This document shows, in pieces, positions 25,325-33,047 of a stretch of 64,000 nucleotides of DNA. A model generated the notes under the pieces. That model was given only the letters and a program-made list of their open reading frames with translations. It had not been told where the DNA came from and did not search any database. The stretch comes from Anaerolineaceae bacterium (GTDB taxonomy: Bacteria; Chloroflexota; Anaerolineae; Aggregatilineales; Phototrophicaceae). The position numbers and the translations under genes are program-made. Position 1 is the stretch's first letter; each line of letters starts with the position of its first letter. The DNA lies in the NCBI GenBank assembly GCA_002702065.1, contig NZXX01000001.1:744001-808000 (forward strand). Direction: 5' to 3'.

Positions 25325-27277
25325 ATGATGATGACTGATCGTATCGATTTACTGTTAATTGAGGACAACCCGGGCGATCGACACCTGATTGAACAGATGC
25401 TGCTTGATGTCCCGGACTCGACGTTTCATCTGGAAACGGCAAACCGGTTAGGGCCTGGTATCGAGCTGATCCAGAATCAGCCGCTGGATCTGGTGCTGCT
25501 GGATTTGTCCCTGCCCGATAGTTCCGGGCTGGAGACCTTAACACGAGTCTATAAAGAAGCACCTAACGTGCCGATTGTGGTGCTTACCGGTTTTAGTGAT
25601 TCGTCACTCGGTTTGCAGGCCGTACAGGCCGGTGCGCAGGATTATCTGGTCAAGGGCGAGGTTAATGCCAATCTATTGACCAAGGCGATTCATTATGCCA
25701 TTGAGCGGCACCGCGCCGAAGAAGCCCTGCGTAAACGTGAAGAAGAATATCGCTCGCTCATTGACGATGTCTTTGATAATTCGACGGTGGCCGTGTTCAT
25801 CCTGGATGAAAACTGCAATGTCGTGTGGATTAATGAAGCGACGGAAGAATATTTCGGCCTGAAACGGGACGACGTGGTCGGCAAGGATAAGCGTGTTTTG
25901 ATCCGCGAGGTGATACGCTACATTTTTGACGAGACGGCGCAGTGTGTCGATACGCTGCTATCCGACTACGAAAATAACACCTTTACCGAGTCCTCGTTTA
26001 TCTGTCATGTGACAGCTGACCCGGCATCCGGACGTCAAGAGCGTTGGTTGGAGCACTGGAGCCAGAAGATTCGCAGTGGGCGTTATGCCGGTGGACGGAT
26101 TGAACAATACACCGATATTACGCTGCACAAACGGACGGAAATGGCGGAGCGTGAGCAGCGGGCACTGGCGGAAGCACTGAGCGATTCGGTGATCGCGTTG
26201 ACCAGCACGCTGGATCTTGAAGAAGTCTTGGATCGTATTCTTGAAAACCTGCATTATGTGGTGCCGCATGATACATCCGAAATCATGCTGATTAAAGACA
26301 ACGTCGCGCGGATGGTGCGGACACGCAGTCATAACGGTCAAGGTGTTACGGAGCGACGGTTAGGCGCGCGCTTTGTTGTAGCTGAAACACCGAATCTCGA
26401 CTATATGGACCGCACCGGGGAAGCGATGGTTATTGAAGATATTCATCGTGACCCAAACTGGGTGCATCTGGCCGGTGATGAATGGCTGCATGCCTGTGTG
26501 ACAGCGCCGATCTGTTTTCAATCCGAAACTGTCGGCTTTGTCAATTTGCTGAGTGAGACCCCCGGCTGCCTGAATGAAGTTCATGCGCAGCGGTTGCAGG
26601 CATTTACCGCATATGCGGCTATCGCTATCCAGAATGCGCGGCTGTATGAACACTCACGAGAGCTGGCCGCTGTGGCAGAACGGCAGCGTATCGCCCGTGA
26701 ATTGCACGATGCGGTCAGTCAGAGCCTGTTTTCTGCCAGCGTGATTGCCCAGGCGCTGCCGCGCTTGTGGACCAGTAACCCGGATAAGGTGATGGCGCAG
26801 CTACAGTATCTGGATGAGCTGACGCAGGGGGCGCTCACCGAGATGCGCATGCTACTGCTGGAATTGCGACCGAGTGCGCTTCAGGATGTGTCGCTCAGCG
26901 ATTTACTCAGACAGTTGGCCCGCACCCTGGAAACCCGTAAGCAGATCAGGATAACGGCCAGCGTCGATACGCTGCCCATGCTCTCGCCCGAAGTCAAGGT
27001 CGCGCTCTACCGCATTGCGCAGGAAGCGCTCAACAACACATCCAAACATTCACAGGCAACCCAGGCGCACGTGACGTTGCGTCGAGAAGATAACCGGCTG
27101 GTCCTGTCTGTGGATGATAATGGGGTGGGCTTTGACATTGATGAGACCGCCCCGACCAGTCTGGGGATGCGGATCATGCGAGAGCGTGCGGAAGAAATCG
27201 GAGCGGTCCTGAATATTCAAAGTAATCGGGACGCGGGCACGACGGTATCCGTGACCTGGTCAGATGAGTCGATCTGA
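25325..27277 (+). CDS. Receiver-PAS-GAF histidine kinase of the NarL-partner (HisKA_3) class
   Basis: 650 residues from the ATG at 25325 (ATGs at 25328 and 25331 are equally possible; no good ribosome site is seen). A receiver domain (LLLIEDNPGD, DLVLLDLSLPDSSG, VLTGFSD, LVKGE) is followed by a PAS domain at about 135-265, a GAF domain at about 285-440, and a HisKA_3 dimerisation helix with His461 in RIARELHDAVSQSLF. The HATPase domain has VDDNGVGFD. HisKA_3 kinases pair with NarL/LuxR regulators, and exactly such a gene lies 55 bases downstream. The receiver at the front lets it be driven by the upstream kinase, giving a possible phosphorelay. Confidence 0.9.
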   Translation: MMMTDRIDLLLIEDNPGDRHLIEQMLLDVPDSTFHLETANRLGPGIELIQNQPLDLVLLDLSLPDSSGLETLTRVYKEAPNVPIVVLTGFSDSSLGLQAVQAGAQDYLVKGEVNANLLTKAIHYAIERHRAEEALRKREEEYRSLIDDVFDNSTVAVFILDENCNVVWINEATEEYFGLKRDDVVGKDKRVLIREVIRYIFDETAQCVDTLLSDYENNTFTESSFICHVTADPASGRQERWLEHWSQKIRSGRYAGGRIEQYTDITLHKRTEMAEREQRALAEALSDSVIALTSTLDLEEVLDRILENLHYVVPHDTSEIMLIKDNVARMVRTRSHNGQGVTERRLGARFVVAETPNLDYMDRTGEAMVIEDIHRDPNWVHLAGDEWLHACVTAPICFQSETVGFVNLLSETPGCLNEVHAQRLQAFTAYAAIAIQNARLYEHSRELAAVAERQRIARELHDAVSQSLFSASVIAQALPRLWTSNPDKVMAQLQYLDELTQGALTEMRMLLLELRPSALQDVSLSDLLRQLARTLETRKQIRITASVDTLPMLSPEVKVALYRIAQEALNNTSKHSQATQAHVTLRREDNRLVLSVDDNGVGFDIDETAPTSLGMRIMRERAEEIGAVLNIQSNRDAGTTVSVTWSDESI

Positions 27278-27297
27278 ATTCTTATTCATTTGAGGAG

Positions 27298-27313
27298 CGA
27301 GGCGAAAGCCTCG
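27298..27313 (+). promoter_or_regulatory. GAAA-capped hairpin before the NarL-type regulator
   Basis: CGAGGC-GAAA-GCCTCG forms a tight six-base stem with a GNRA loop, 19 bases before the ATG at 27333 and directly upstream of GGAGATAAAGC. It has no T tract, so it is more likely an mRNA stability or translation element than a terminator. Confidence 0.4.
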
Positions 27314-27332
27314 TAATTTGTGGAGATAAAGC

Positions 27333-27980
27333 ATGAGTGAGCCCAGTAATATCCGTGTGATGATTGTCGATGACCATCCGGTCGTACGGAATGGCATCGC
27401 GCTGTTCCTCGAAACCTGCGATGACATCGACTGTGTGGGTCAGGTCGACAGTGGACGCAAGGCGGTTCGGTTGTGCGAAGAACTGCGCCCGGATGTGATC
27501 CTCATGGACGTGGTGATGCCAGATATGGATGGTATCGAGACGACGCGGGCGGTGCGCGAAGCCTATCCTGATATTCAGGTGATCGCACTGACGAGTTTTG
27601 AAAACGAAGAATCTGTTCCGGCGATGATTGATGCGGGCGCGATCAGTTATCTGCTGAAAAACGTAGCTGTCGACGAAATTGCGGATGCCATCCGGCGGGC
27701 GTACAACGGCAAAGGGATGCTCTCTCCCGAAGCTAGCCAGGCGCTGGTACGCTCTGTTACCAAGCCGAAGCCGCTGGGCCATGATCTGACGGATCGTGAG
27801 CTGGAGGTGCTGGCCTTGATCGTGAAGGGGCTGAACAACACCGAAATTGGTGAGCACCTTTTTATCAGTACGTCGACGGTCAAAAACCACGTGAGCAATA
27901 TTCTGGCCAAGCTGGACGCAGTGACACGCAGCGAGGCAGCCGCACTGGCGGTGCAGCATAAAATGATCGAGGTGAAATAG
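27333..27980 (+). CDS. NarL/LuxR-family DNA-binding response regulator
   Basis: 215 residues. The receiver has VMIVDDHPVVRNG, Asp59 in LMDVVMPDMDG, and the KNV lysine near 110. The output domain is a LuxR helix-turn-helix: LTDRELEVLALIVKGLNNTE, then FISTSTVKNHVSNILAKL. It binds DNA as a dimer when phosphorylated. The partner is the HisKA_3 kinase immediately upstream. It has a good GGAGA ribosome site and is followed by a strong terminator, so it closes the signalling operon. Targets are unknown; the envelope and stress genes on both sides are candidates by position only. Confidence 0.93.
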   Translation: MSEPSNIRVMIVDDHPVVRNGIALFLETCDDIDCVGQVDSGRKAVRLCEELRPDVILMDVVMPDMDGIETTRAVREAYPDIQVIALTSFENEESVPAMIDAGAISYLLKNVAVDEIADAIRRAYNGKGMLSPEASQALVRSVTKPKPLGHDLTDRELEVLALIVKGLNNTEIGEHLFISTSTVKNHVSNILAKLDAVTRSEAAALAVQHKMIEVK

Positions 27981-28006
27981 GCTTTGGAGCCCCCTCTTTA
28001 CCCATT

Positions 28007-28040
28007 AACAGGCGGCGCGTGCTGAATGGCCGCCTGTTTT
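28007..28040 (+). terminator. Terminator of the two-component operon
   Basis: AACAGGCGGC / GCCGCCTGTT forms a perfect ten-base stem with a 12-base loop, followed by TTTT, 27 bases after the regulator stop codon. Confidence 0.85.
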
Positions 28041-28084
28041 GACTGATTCTACCACGCTTAAACCCTTCTAATGACCTATAGCTA

Positions 28085-28161
28085 TTATCACCATGTGGCT
28101 CATACTGTCTGGCGTGCTGCCGCATACAATAGAGCCATCATTCAAATTGAAATGGTGATAA
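28085..28161. repeat. Nested inverted repeats around the DUF1328 promoter
   Basis: Outer arms TTATCACCAT (28085-28094) and ATGGTGATAA (28152-28161) are perfectly complementary over ten bases. Inner arms GGCTC (28097-28101) and GAGCC (28132-28136) pair as well. A TACAAT that could be the -10 box (28125-28130) sits inside. The 3' arm abuts the ribosome site AAGGAAGGG. Confidence 0.55.
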
Positions 28162-28174
28162 GGAAGGGACAATC

Positions 28175-28336
28175 ATGTTAAACCTTGCACTCGCGTTTCT
28201 GGTCATTGCGATTTTGGCTGCAATTCTTGGCTTCGGTGGTGTCGCCGGTACCGCAGCTGGTATCGCTCAGGTTCTGTTCTTCGTTTTCCTGGTTCTGTTT
28301 GTCGTATCGTTGATCTTCGGTCGACGGACGATATAG
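28175..28336 (+). CDS. DUF1328 small membrane protein (copy 2)
   Basis: 53 residues of two hydrophobic helices: [20 protein letters not shown], then [18 protein letters not shown], ending FGRRTI. It matches DUF1328 closely and resembles the copy at 16380. The ATG at 28175 has AAGGAAGGG seven bases upstream. The function is unknown; such proteins are often stress-induced. It is read alone: a terminator lies before it and a stem-loop after it. Confidence 0.88.
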   Translation: MLNLALAFLVIAILAAILGFGGVAGTAAGIAQVLFFVFLVLFVVSLIFGRRTI

Positions 28337-28359
28337 ACCAACACGTGCGGACATCAGAC

Positions 28360-28393
28360 ATGGGAGAGGCCTTCTAGTTGCGGTTTCTCCCAT
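28360..28393 (+). promoter_or_regulatory. Stem-loop after the DUF1328 gene
   Basis: ATGGGAGA / TCTCCCAT forms a perfect eight-base stem with an 18-base loop, 23 bases after the stop. It lacks a T run, so it is either a weak or factor-dependent terminator or a 3' stabiliser. Confidence 0.4.
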
Positions 28394-28430
28394 CCATGAT
28401 TAGCTCCGGTAGAAAGGGCAGTTACGAGCA

Positions 28431-28862
28431 ATGGCTACTGAACACAAAGAACAAGTTCGCATTATTCAGGATCGAGATTATGAGCAGCGGCAGCAGGTAG
28501 TGGAGCATGCGCCTTCAACCCGGCATGTCGTCGTCGCCCGCGTAAGCCAGTTTATCTGGTGGATGGTGGGGATTGTCGTTGCGCTGATTGCTTTTCGGTT
28601 TGTCCTGATGCTGCTGGCAGCTAATCCTGCGAATGCGTTCGCTTCCGTCATTTACAGCATTACCGATGTCCTGGTGGGCCCCTTCATTGGCCTGTTGAAC
28701 ACACCAGCCTTTGAAGGTGGTTCGGTGGTTGATCTTGCCTCGCTGGTGGCTATCGCAGTTTATCTGATTGTTGCTGCGGTGGTGGTGCAGATCCTGCACA
28801 TTCTGTTTGGCGAGAGTGGTGGTATCCGCCGGGTCAAAACGGTGCGACGCGAACGTATCTAA
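28431..28862 (+). CDS. YggT-like membrane protein
   Basis: 143 residues. A hydrophilic N-terminus of about 37 residues, rich in Gln, Arg and Glu, is followed by two or three hydrophobic helices with the YggT-style middle ANAFASVIYSITDVLVGPFIG. A basic tail RRVKTVRRERI ends it. YggT proteins are small integral membrane proteins, in many bacteria next to cell-division or osmotic stress genes, of unclear function. The N-terminal extension is longer than in classic YggT. The family call is moderate. Confidence 0.7.
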   Translation: MATEHKEQVRIIQDRDYEQRQQVVEHAPSTRHVVVARVSQFIWWMVGIVVALIAFRFVLMLLAANPANAFASVIYSITDVLVGPFIGLLNTPAFEGGSVVDLASLVAIAVYLIVAAVVVQILHILFGESGGIRRVKTVRRERI

Positions 28863-28894
28863 CGATGTGCTTCAAAGGCCTCTGGCCTTTAGCA

Positions 28895-28943
28895 AAAAAC
28901 AGCACGCATTCCTGAGGATGGGGTCGGGAAGCGTGCTGTTTTT
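28895..28943. terminator. Bidirectional terminator between the YggT-like and L25 genes
   Basis: AAAAACAGCACGC (28895-28907) pairs with GCGTGCTGTTTTT (28931-28943), giving poly-T on either strand. A second perfect hairpin, AAAGGCC-tct-GGCCTTT (28874-28890), lies directly before it. Confidence 0.85.
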
Positions 28944-28983
28944 ATTTGTATGAATGCTTGTTGGCAAGTGCCAGACCGAGAAT

Positions 28984-29637
28984 TTATTCTTCCTCGGCTT
29001 CGTCGTCCTCGCCGCCTTCAGCACCTTCTTCACCCTCAGCCGCTTCAGCCTCGAGTTCATCCAGTTCTGCAGCAGCGCGTGCAGCCGACGGCTGAACAAT
29101 ACGAGCAATCAGGTCTTCAGCGTCGTTGAGGATGGTGAGGCCTTCACCCAGATTCAGGTCGCCAACATAAATCGAATCACCGAGTTCAGCCAGACTGGAA
29201 AGATCAACCTGGATATTTTCCGGGATATTGGCCGGCAGTGTCTGAATGCTCAGGCTGTTCGTGCCTGTCAGCAGCATGCCGATACCATTTTCCACAGCCG
29301 GGCTTTCGCCGGTGAACTGAATGAACACGTCGGCAGCGATTACCTGAGTCAGGTCAATCGCCACAAAATCGACATGCAGAATATCCCCACGGATCACATG
29401 CCGTTGGACGTCACGTGTCAGCACCGTGTGGGTTTTCTTGTTGACCTTGATGTCGATGAGCTGCGTACCACCCGCTTTCATCAGGGCCACTTCCAGCGGA
29501 CGATAAGGCACCTGGATCGAAACGGGATCGGTTGTTGACCCGTAAACGATTGCCGGGACCAAACCCTGGTTACGCAGTTTCTTGACGTCTTTGCCAGTAA
29601 CGCTGCGCACCTCGGCTTCGATGACGTAATCAGCCAT
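28984..29637 (-). CDS. rplY: 50S ribosomal protein L25/general stress protein Ctc
   Basis: 217 residues of the long (Ctc/TL5) form. The N-terminal domain, EAEVRSVTGKDVKKLRNQGLVPAIVYG, binds 5S rRNA, and the C-terminal beta domain carries HVDFVAIDLTQVI and IPENIQVDLSSL. The end is a very acidic Glu/Ala/Asp tail of about 35 residues, common but variable in this family. GGAGAAAGCGAA precedes the ATG at 29637. The tRNA-Gly gene lies upstream on the same strand but is closed by its own terminator. The ribosome role is well known for the family. Confidence 0.95.
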   Translation of the reverse strand: MADYVIEAEVRSVTGKDVKKLRNQGLVPAIVYGSTTDPVSIQVPYRPLEVALMKAGGTQLIDIKVNKKTHTVLTRDVQRHVIRGDILHVDFVAIDLTQVIAADVFIQFTGESPAVENGIGMLLTGTNSLSIQTLPANIPENIQVDLSSLAELGDSIYVGDLNLGEGLTILNDAEDLIARIVQPSAARAAAELDELEAEAAEGEEGAEGGEDDEAEEE

Positions 29638-29732
29638 TTCGCTTTCTCCTTCAAACCAGAGCCTCGTAGCGTTTGTGCGCGCTGTCAGGTGAGAGACTCC
29701 ACTGATGAATCTATGTGTACTAAACTTTCAAG

Positions 29733-29756
29733 AAAAACGCGCCTGGTGTTAGGCGC
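29733..29756 (-). terminator. Terminator of tRNA-Gly
   Basis: On the minus strand GCGCCT-aacacc-AGGCGC is followed by GTTTTTC, 12 bases past the mature tRNA end. Confidence 0.82.
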
Positions 29757-29768
29757 ATTTGCCGTGAA

Positions 29769-29840
29769 GCGGGTAACGGGACTCGAACCCGTGACACCTT
29801 GCTTGGGAAGCAAGTGCTCTACCAACTGAGCTACACCCGC
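29769..29840 (-). tRNA. tRNA-Gly (anticodon CCC)
   Basis: 72 bases with a full cloverleaf. The acceptor stem GCGGGTG pairs with the 3' end; the D arm contains GCTCAGTTGGTAGAGC; the anticodon stem CTTGC / GCAAG encloses the loop TTCCCAA, giving anticodon CCC (reads GGG); the T arm is ACGGGTTCGAACCCGT. The 3' CCA is not encoded, so it must be added by nucleotidyltransferase. It has its own promoter and terminator. Confidence 0.96.
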
Positions 29841-29852
29841 AAAGTGTATCAA

Positions 29853-29881
29853 ATTATAGGTTGCCGCCAGGGGTGTGTCAA
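29853..29881 (-). promoter_or_regulatory. Consensus promoter of tRNA-Gly
   Basis: Minus-strand TTGACA (29881-29876), exactly 17 bases, TATAAT (29858-29853): a perfect sigma-70 consensus match. The start point falls about six bases before the mature tRNA. Confidence 0.92.
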
Positions 29882-29964
29882 GAGTCTGCCACGACGACCT
29901 TGATAAGTGGCTTTTCTTCAGCCGCTTCTAAGGAACAGACCCTAACATAGCCGGGTGGGCTTCA

Positions 29965-29973
29965 TGCTATAAT
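29965..29973 (+). promoter_or_regulatory. Extended -10 promoter for the glycan block
   Basis: TGCTATAAT is a perfect extended -10 element, 28 bases before the TTG start at 30002. No good -35 is visible, as is usual for extended -10 promoters. Confidence 0.6.
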
Positions 29974-30001
29974 GTGGCCTTGCACATGTCGAGGTAGCCT
30001 T

Positions 30002-31006
30002 TTGAAACACTGGCGTATCGGATTGCTGGGGCTGGTGATCAGCCTGTTGGCAATCTACTTCATTGTCTCTCAGGTCGATTTAAACCGTTTAGGGACGGCA
30101 TTGGTGACGGCCCGCTATATCTATCTGGTGCCCGCCGGGCTGCTGCTGGTGGTGGCGCTGGTGCCTCGTGCGATCCGCTGGCGCGTATTGCTGAATGAAA
30201 CCATACCGCTGAAGCGTGCATTCAGTATCCTGAACGTCTCGTATCTGGTGAATGGCGTGCTTCCGCTGCGTATGGGAGAGGTAGCGCGCGCGGTACTGGC
30301 CAGTCGTGTGGACCCGCCTGTGCCGGTGCTCAAGTCGGCCAGCTCGATTATCGTGGAACGGATGCTGGATTTGCTGGCGGTGCTGGTGCTGCTGGGCTTT
30401 GCGCTGGCAACCAGCCCAACCCTGCCAGATGATTACCGGGCAGCGGCGTTGTTTTTTATTCCCCTGCTGGTGGCCGCCTTTGGTGTTTTGATCGTACTCG
30501 CCAGCCAACGGACCCGGCTGCATGCGGTGTTGGCGGCGGTGGTGCGGCGTGTGGCGGTGTTGCAGCGTTTGAACGTGACCGCGTGGGTGGATCATTTCCT
30601 CGATGGTTTGCTGCCGCTGACCCGACCGGCCTTGCTGTTCCAGGCGCTGTTCTGGACGGGTGTCAGCTGGGGATTTTCGGTGGCTGCCGGGTATATACTC
30701 ATGTTTGCATTCTACGAGCAGGCGAGCTGGTCCGCCACAGCGCTCTATATTGCGGCGGCGGCCTTCGTGATTGCGGTACCGGCAGTGCCGGGCAATATCG
30801 GCACCTATGAGTGGGCGATCATGCTGGCAATGAGCGCCGTAGGCTATGGCGCGGCGACTGACCCGACCAATATTTCATTCGGGGTGGTCGTTCATGCGCT
30901 GAATCTGGGGGTGTACGCTGTGATGGGCACGCTCGGTTTTGTGCAGGAAGGCATCAGCCTGAGCCAGCTCACCGCCGATGTAGAGGGCTACCGGACCACT
31001 GCGTAA
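30002..31006 (+). CDS. Lysylphosphatidylglycerol synthase-TM / UPF0104 family membrane protein (AglD-like)
   Basis: 334 residues with about eight membrane helices. The signature of the flippase-like LPG_synthase_TM family is visible: PRAIRWRVLLNE, then NGVLPLRMGEVARAVLA, SASSIIVERMLDLLAVLV, and near the end AVPAVPGNIGTYEWA. Such proteins work next to glycosyltransferases in lipid-linked glycan pathways or move lipids across the membrane. Translation starts at TTG 30002 behind GAGGT; the longer frame from 29972 would run over the promoter. It opens the 20 kb glycan block and lies 12 bases before the GT4 gene. Confidence 0.85.
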   Translation: MKHWRIGLLGLVISLLAIYFIVSQVDLNRLGTALVTARYIYLVPAGLLLVVALVPRAIRWRVLLNETIPLKRAFSILNVSYLVNGVLPLRMGEVARAVLASRVDPPVPVLKSASSIIVERMLDLLAVLVLLGFALATSPTLPDDYRAAALFFIPLLVAAFGVLIVLASQRTRLHAVLAAVVRRVAVLQRLNVTAWVDHFLDGLLPLTRPALLFQALFWTGVSWGFSVAAGYILMFAFYEQASWSATALYIAAAAFVIAVPAVPGNIGTYEWAIMLAMSAVGYGAATDPTNISFGVVVHALNLGVYAVMGTLGFVQEGISLSQLTADVEGYRTTA

Positions 31007-31018
31007 TTCAGGGATCTT

Positions 31019-32197
31019 ATGCCAACGAATCATTCCAGGCCGGAAAAACTCCGGATTTTGATTGCTTTGCTTTATTACTTTCCGCACCGTACCGGTTTGA
31101 CCATTCATGTGCAGCGTGTAGCCGAAGAACTGGCGCGGCGCGGCCATGACGTGACAGTGCTGACGGCGCGCTATGATGTGTCTTTACCCCGCGATGAAGT
31201 GGTACACAATGGCGTTCGCATTGTACGCCTGTGGACCCCACCGGTGGCGATCAGCCGGGGCATGGTGATGCCTGCGTACCCCTGGGCGGCTTTGGGGTTG
31301 ATGCTGCAACACGACGTGGTTTGGGTGAACGTGCCCATGCTGGAAACCGCACTGCTCAGCCTGTTGGCGAAACTATCCGGTCGCAAGATTGTTGCAACGC
31401 ATCACGGCGATCTGATTCTGCCGGATGGTGGATTTAATAAGTTTATCGTGGACACCATGTTCAGGATGTACAAGTTTATGGCGCGGGGTGCGGCCCGGCT
31501 GGTGGCCTACAGTCAGGACTACGCGGAACACTCTTATTATCTGAAGCCGTTTCTGGATAAGGTAACGGTGATTTCCCCGCCGGTGCATATGCCGCTGCCG
31601 GACCCACAGCGGGTCGAACGCTGGCGCGCTGAATGGGCGGGTGATGGCGGGCCAATCATCGGTTTTGCCAGCCGCTTTGTCGAAGAAAAACGCCCGGATT
31701 TGCTGCTGCGGGCGCTGGAGATTGTCAATCAGGTCTATCCCAATGCGCGGATTGTGTTTGTCGGCGAATACCCTGTCAAGTACGAGCGTGACTTCTGGGA
31801 CCGGCATCAGGGGTTGATCGAGCAGTATCGCGACCAGCTGGTTTTCCCCGGCATGTTAAATGATGCGCAGTCGATGGCGGATTTTTACGCGGCCTGTGAT
31901 GTGCTGGCCCTGACGAGTGATTCCGAATGTTTTGCGCTGGTGCAGGTAGAAGCCATGCTCAGCGGGACACCGGTCGTCATGACGGATATTCCCGGCGGGC
32001 GCGTGCCCGTGACGAAAACGGGTATGGGCAAACTGGCCCAGGCAGGGGATTGGCGTTCCGTTGGTGAAGCACTGGTTGACGTCCTGCAAAATCGCGAACA
32101 ATATGTGAAGTCGCGTGCGTTTATCGAGGATACCTTCTCGTTTGAAGAGACGGTCGATGGCTATGAAAGGGTTTTTCGTGAACATGCCCACCGCTAG
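31019..32197 (+). CDS. Glycosyltransferase family 4 protein
   Basis: 392 residues of the GT-B fold. The N-terminal Rossmann half has LYYFPHRTGLTIHVQRVAEE, with the glycine loop and an ELARRGHDVTVLT helix, typical of GT4. The C-terminal half carries IIGFASRFVEEKRPDLLL and the nucleotide-sugar binding segment around SDSECFALVQVEAMLSGTPV, the EX7E-like motif. It would transfer a sugar from a nucleotide donor to a lipid- or glycan-linked acceptor on the cytoplasmic side. It overlaps the methyltransferase gene slightly. Donor and acceptor are unknown. Confidence 0.92.
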   Translation: MPTNHSRPEKLRILIALLYYFPHRTGLTIHVQRVAEELARRGHDVTVLTARYDVSLPRDEVVHNGVRIVRLWTPPVAISRGMVMPAYPWAALGLMLQHDVVWVNVPMLETALLSLLAKLSGRKIVATHHGDLILPDGGFNKFIVDTMFRMYKFMARGAARLVAYSQDYAEHSYYLKPFLDKVTVISPPVHMPLPDPQRVERWRAEWAGDGGPIIGFASRFVEEKRPDLLLRALEIVNQVYPNARIVFVGEYPVKYERDFWDRHQGLIEQYRDQLVFPGMLNDAQSMADFYAACDVLALTSDSECFALVQVEAMLSGTPVVMTDIPGGRVPVTKTGMGKLAQAGDWRSVGEALVDVLQNREQYVKSRAFIEDTFSFEETVDGYERVFREHAHR

Positions 32198-33047
32198 CAT
32201 AGACCCGCAAACCATCGCGCACATGACGCGCAACGAAGCTGACATGGCTTTTAAGAAGCGTGTGCAGACCATCTTTGAATGGATCGACCCGCAGGATGAC
32301 AGCCTGATACTGGATATGCCGTGCGGGCGTGGCTTTTACCTGAACATGTTCCGCTATGTCAGTGGTTGCAAGCTGGTCGGGGCGGACCTCGACTGGGAGG
32401 TGATGCAGAAGGCGCGGCATAATATCGGGCATCTGCCGGATATCATGCTCAATCACGCCAATATTTATGCGCTGCCATACCCGGATAACACCTTCGACGG
32501 CGTGATTTTGTCCGAAGTATTGGAGCACCTCGACGACGATGTGGGCGGCTTGAAGGAAGCCCTGCGGGTGCTGAAGCCGGGCGGCATCGCGGCCATCACC
32601 GTCCCCAATGCCAATTATCCCTTCTGGTGGGACCCGATCAACAAGACACTCGAAACCCTGTTCAATACGCATATCGGCAGCGGGCCGCTGGCGGGCCTGT
32701 GGGCAAATCATGTAAGGTTATATACGCGCGAACAATTGCAGGAGAGTGTGCGGTCTGCCGGGTTCATCATTGACGAAACCCGCGCTTTTACGCATTATTC
32801 ATTTCCCTTCATTCATAATATTGTCTATGGGCTGGGCAAGCCGCTGCTGGAATCCGGCGCGCTGCCGAAAAATATGGCAACCGCTGCCAACCGGATTACC
32901 TTCGACGAGAACCAGGGCAGCATCCTGAATCCCATCAATCTGGGGCTAAGCGTGTTGAATTATTTTGACCGGAAAAATGTTTTGAATGAACCGCCGGGCC
33001 GTTCGACCGTGAATCTGGCGGTGAAGGCGCGTAAACCGGATGTGTGA
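32184..33047 (+). CDS. Class I SAM-dependent methyltransferase
   Basis: 287 residues. Motif I for S-adenosylmethionine is LILDMPCGRGFYL (about residues 37-49); the acidic residue after strand 2 is in LVGADLDWEVM; motif post I/II lies in NTFDGVILSEVLEHLDDD, typical of Methyltransf_11; then LRVLKPGGIAAITVPN. The substrate is probably a lipid or sugar intermediate of the surrounding glycan pathway. The start is uncertain: ATG 32184, GTG 32178 (AAAGGG seven bases upstream) and ATG 32163 are all in frame, each overlapping the glycosyltransferase gene. The stop overlaps the next ATG (TGATG). Confidence 0.88.
   Translation: MPTASIDPQTIAHMTRNEADMAFKKRVQTIFEWIDPQDDSLILDMPCGRGFYLNMFRYVSGCKLVGADLDWEVMQKARHNIGHLPDIMLNHANIYALPYPDNTFDGVILSEVLEHLDDDVGGLKEALRVLKPGGIAAITVPNANYPFWWDPINKTLETLFNTHIGSGPLAGLWANHVRLYTREQLQESVRSAGFIIDETRAFTHYSFPFIHNIVYGLGKPLLESGALPKNMATAANRITFDENQGSILNPINLGLSVLNYFDRKNVLNEPPGRSTVNLAVKARKPDV

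Noticed and set aside
27298..27313. Terminator before the NarL-type regulator
   Set aside because: The hairpin has no T tract and stands directly before a ribosome site, so it is not a normal intrinsic terminator.
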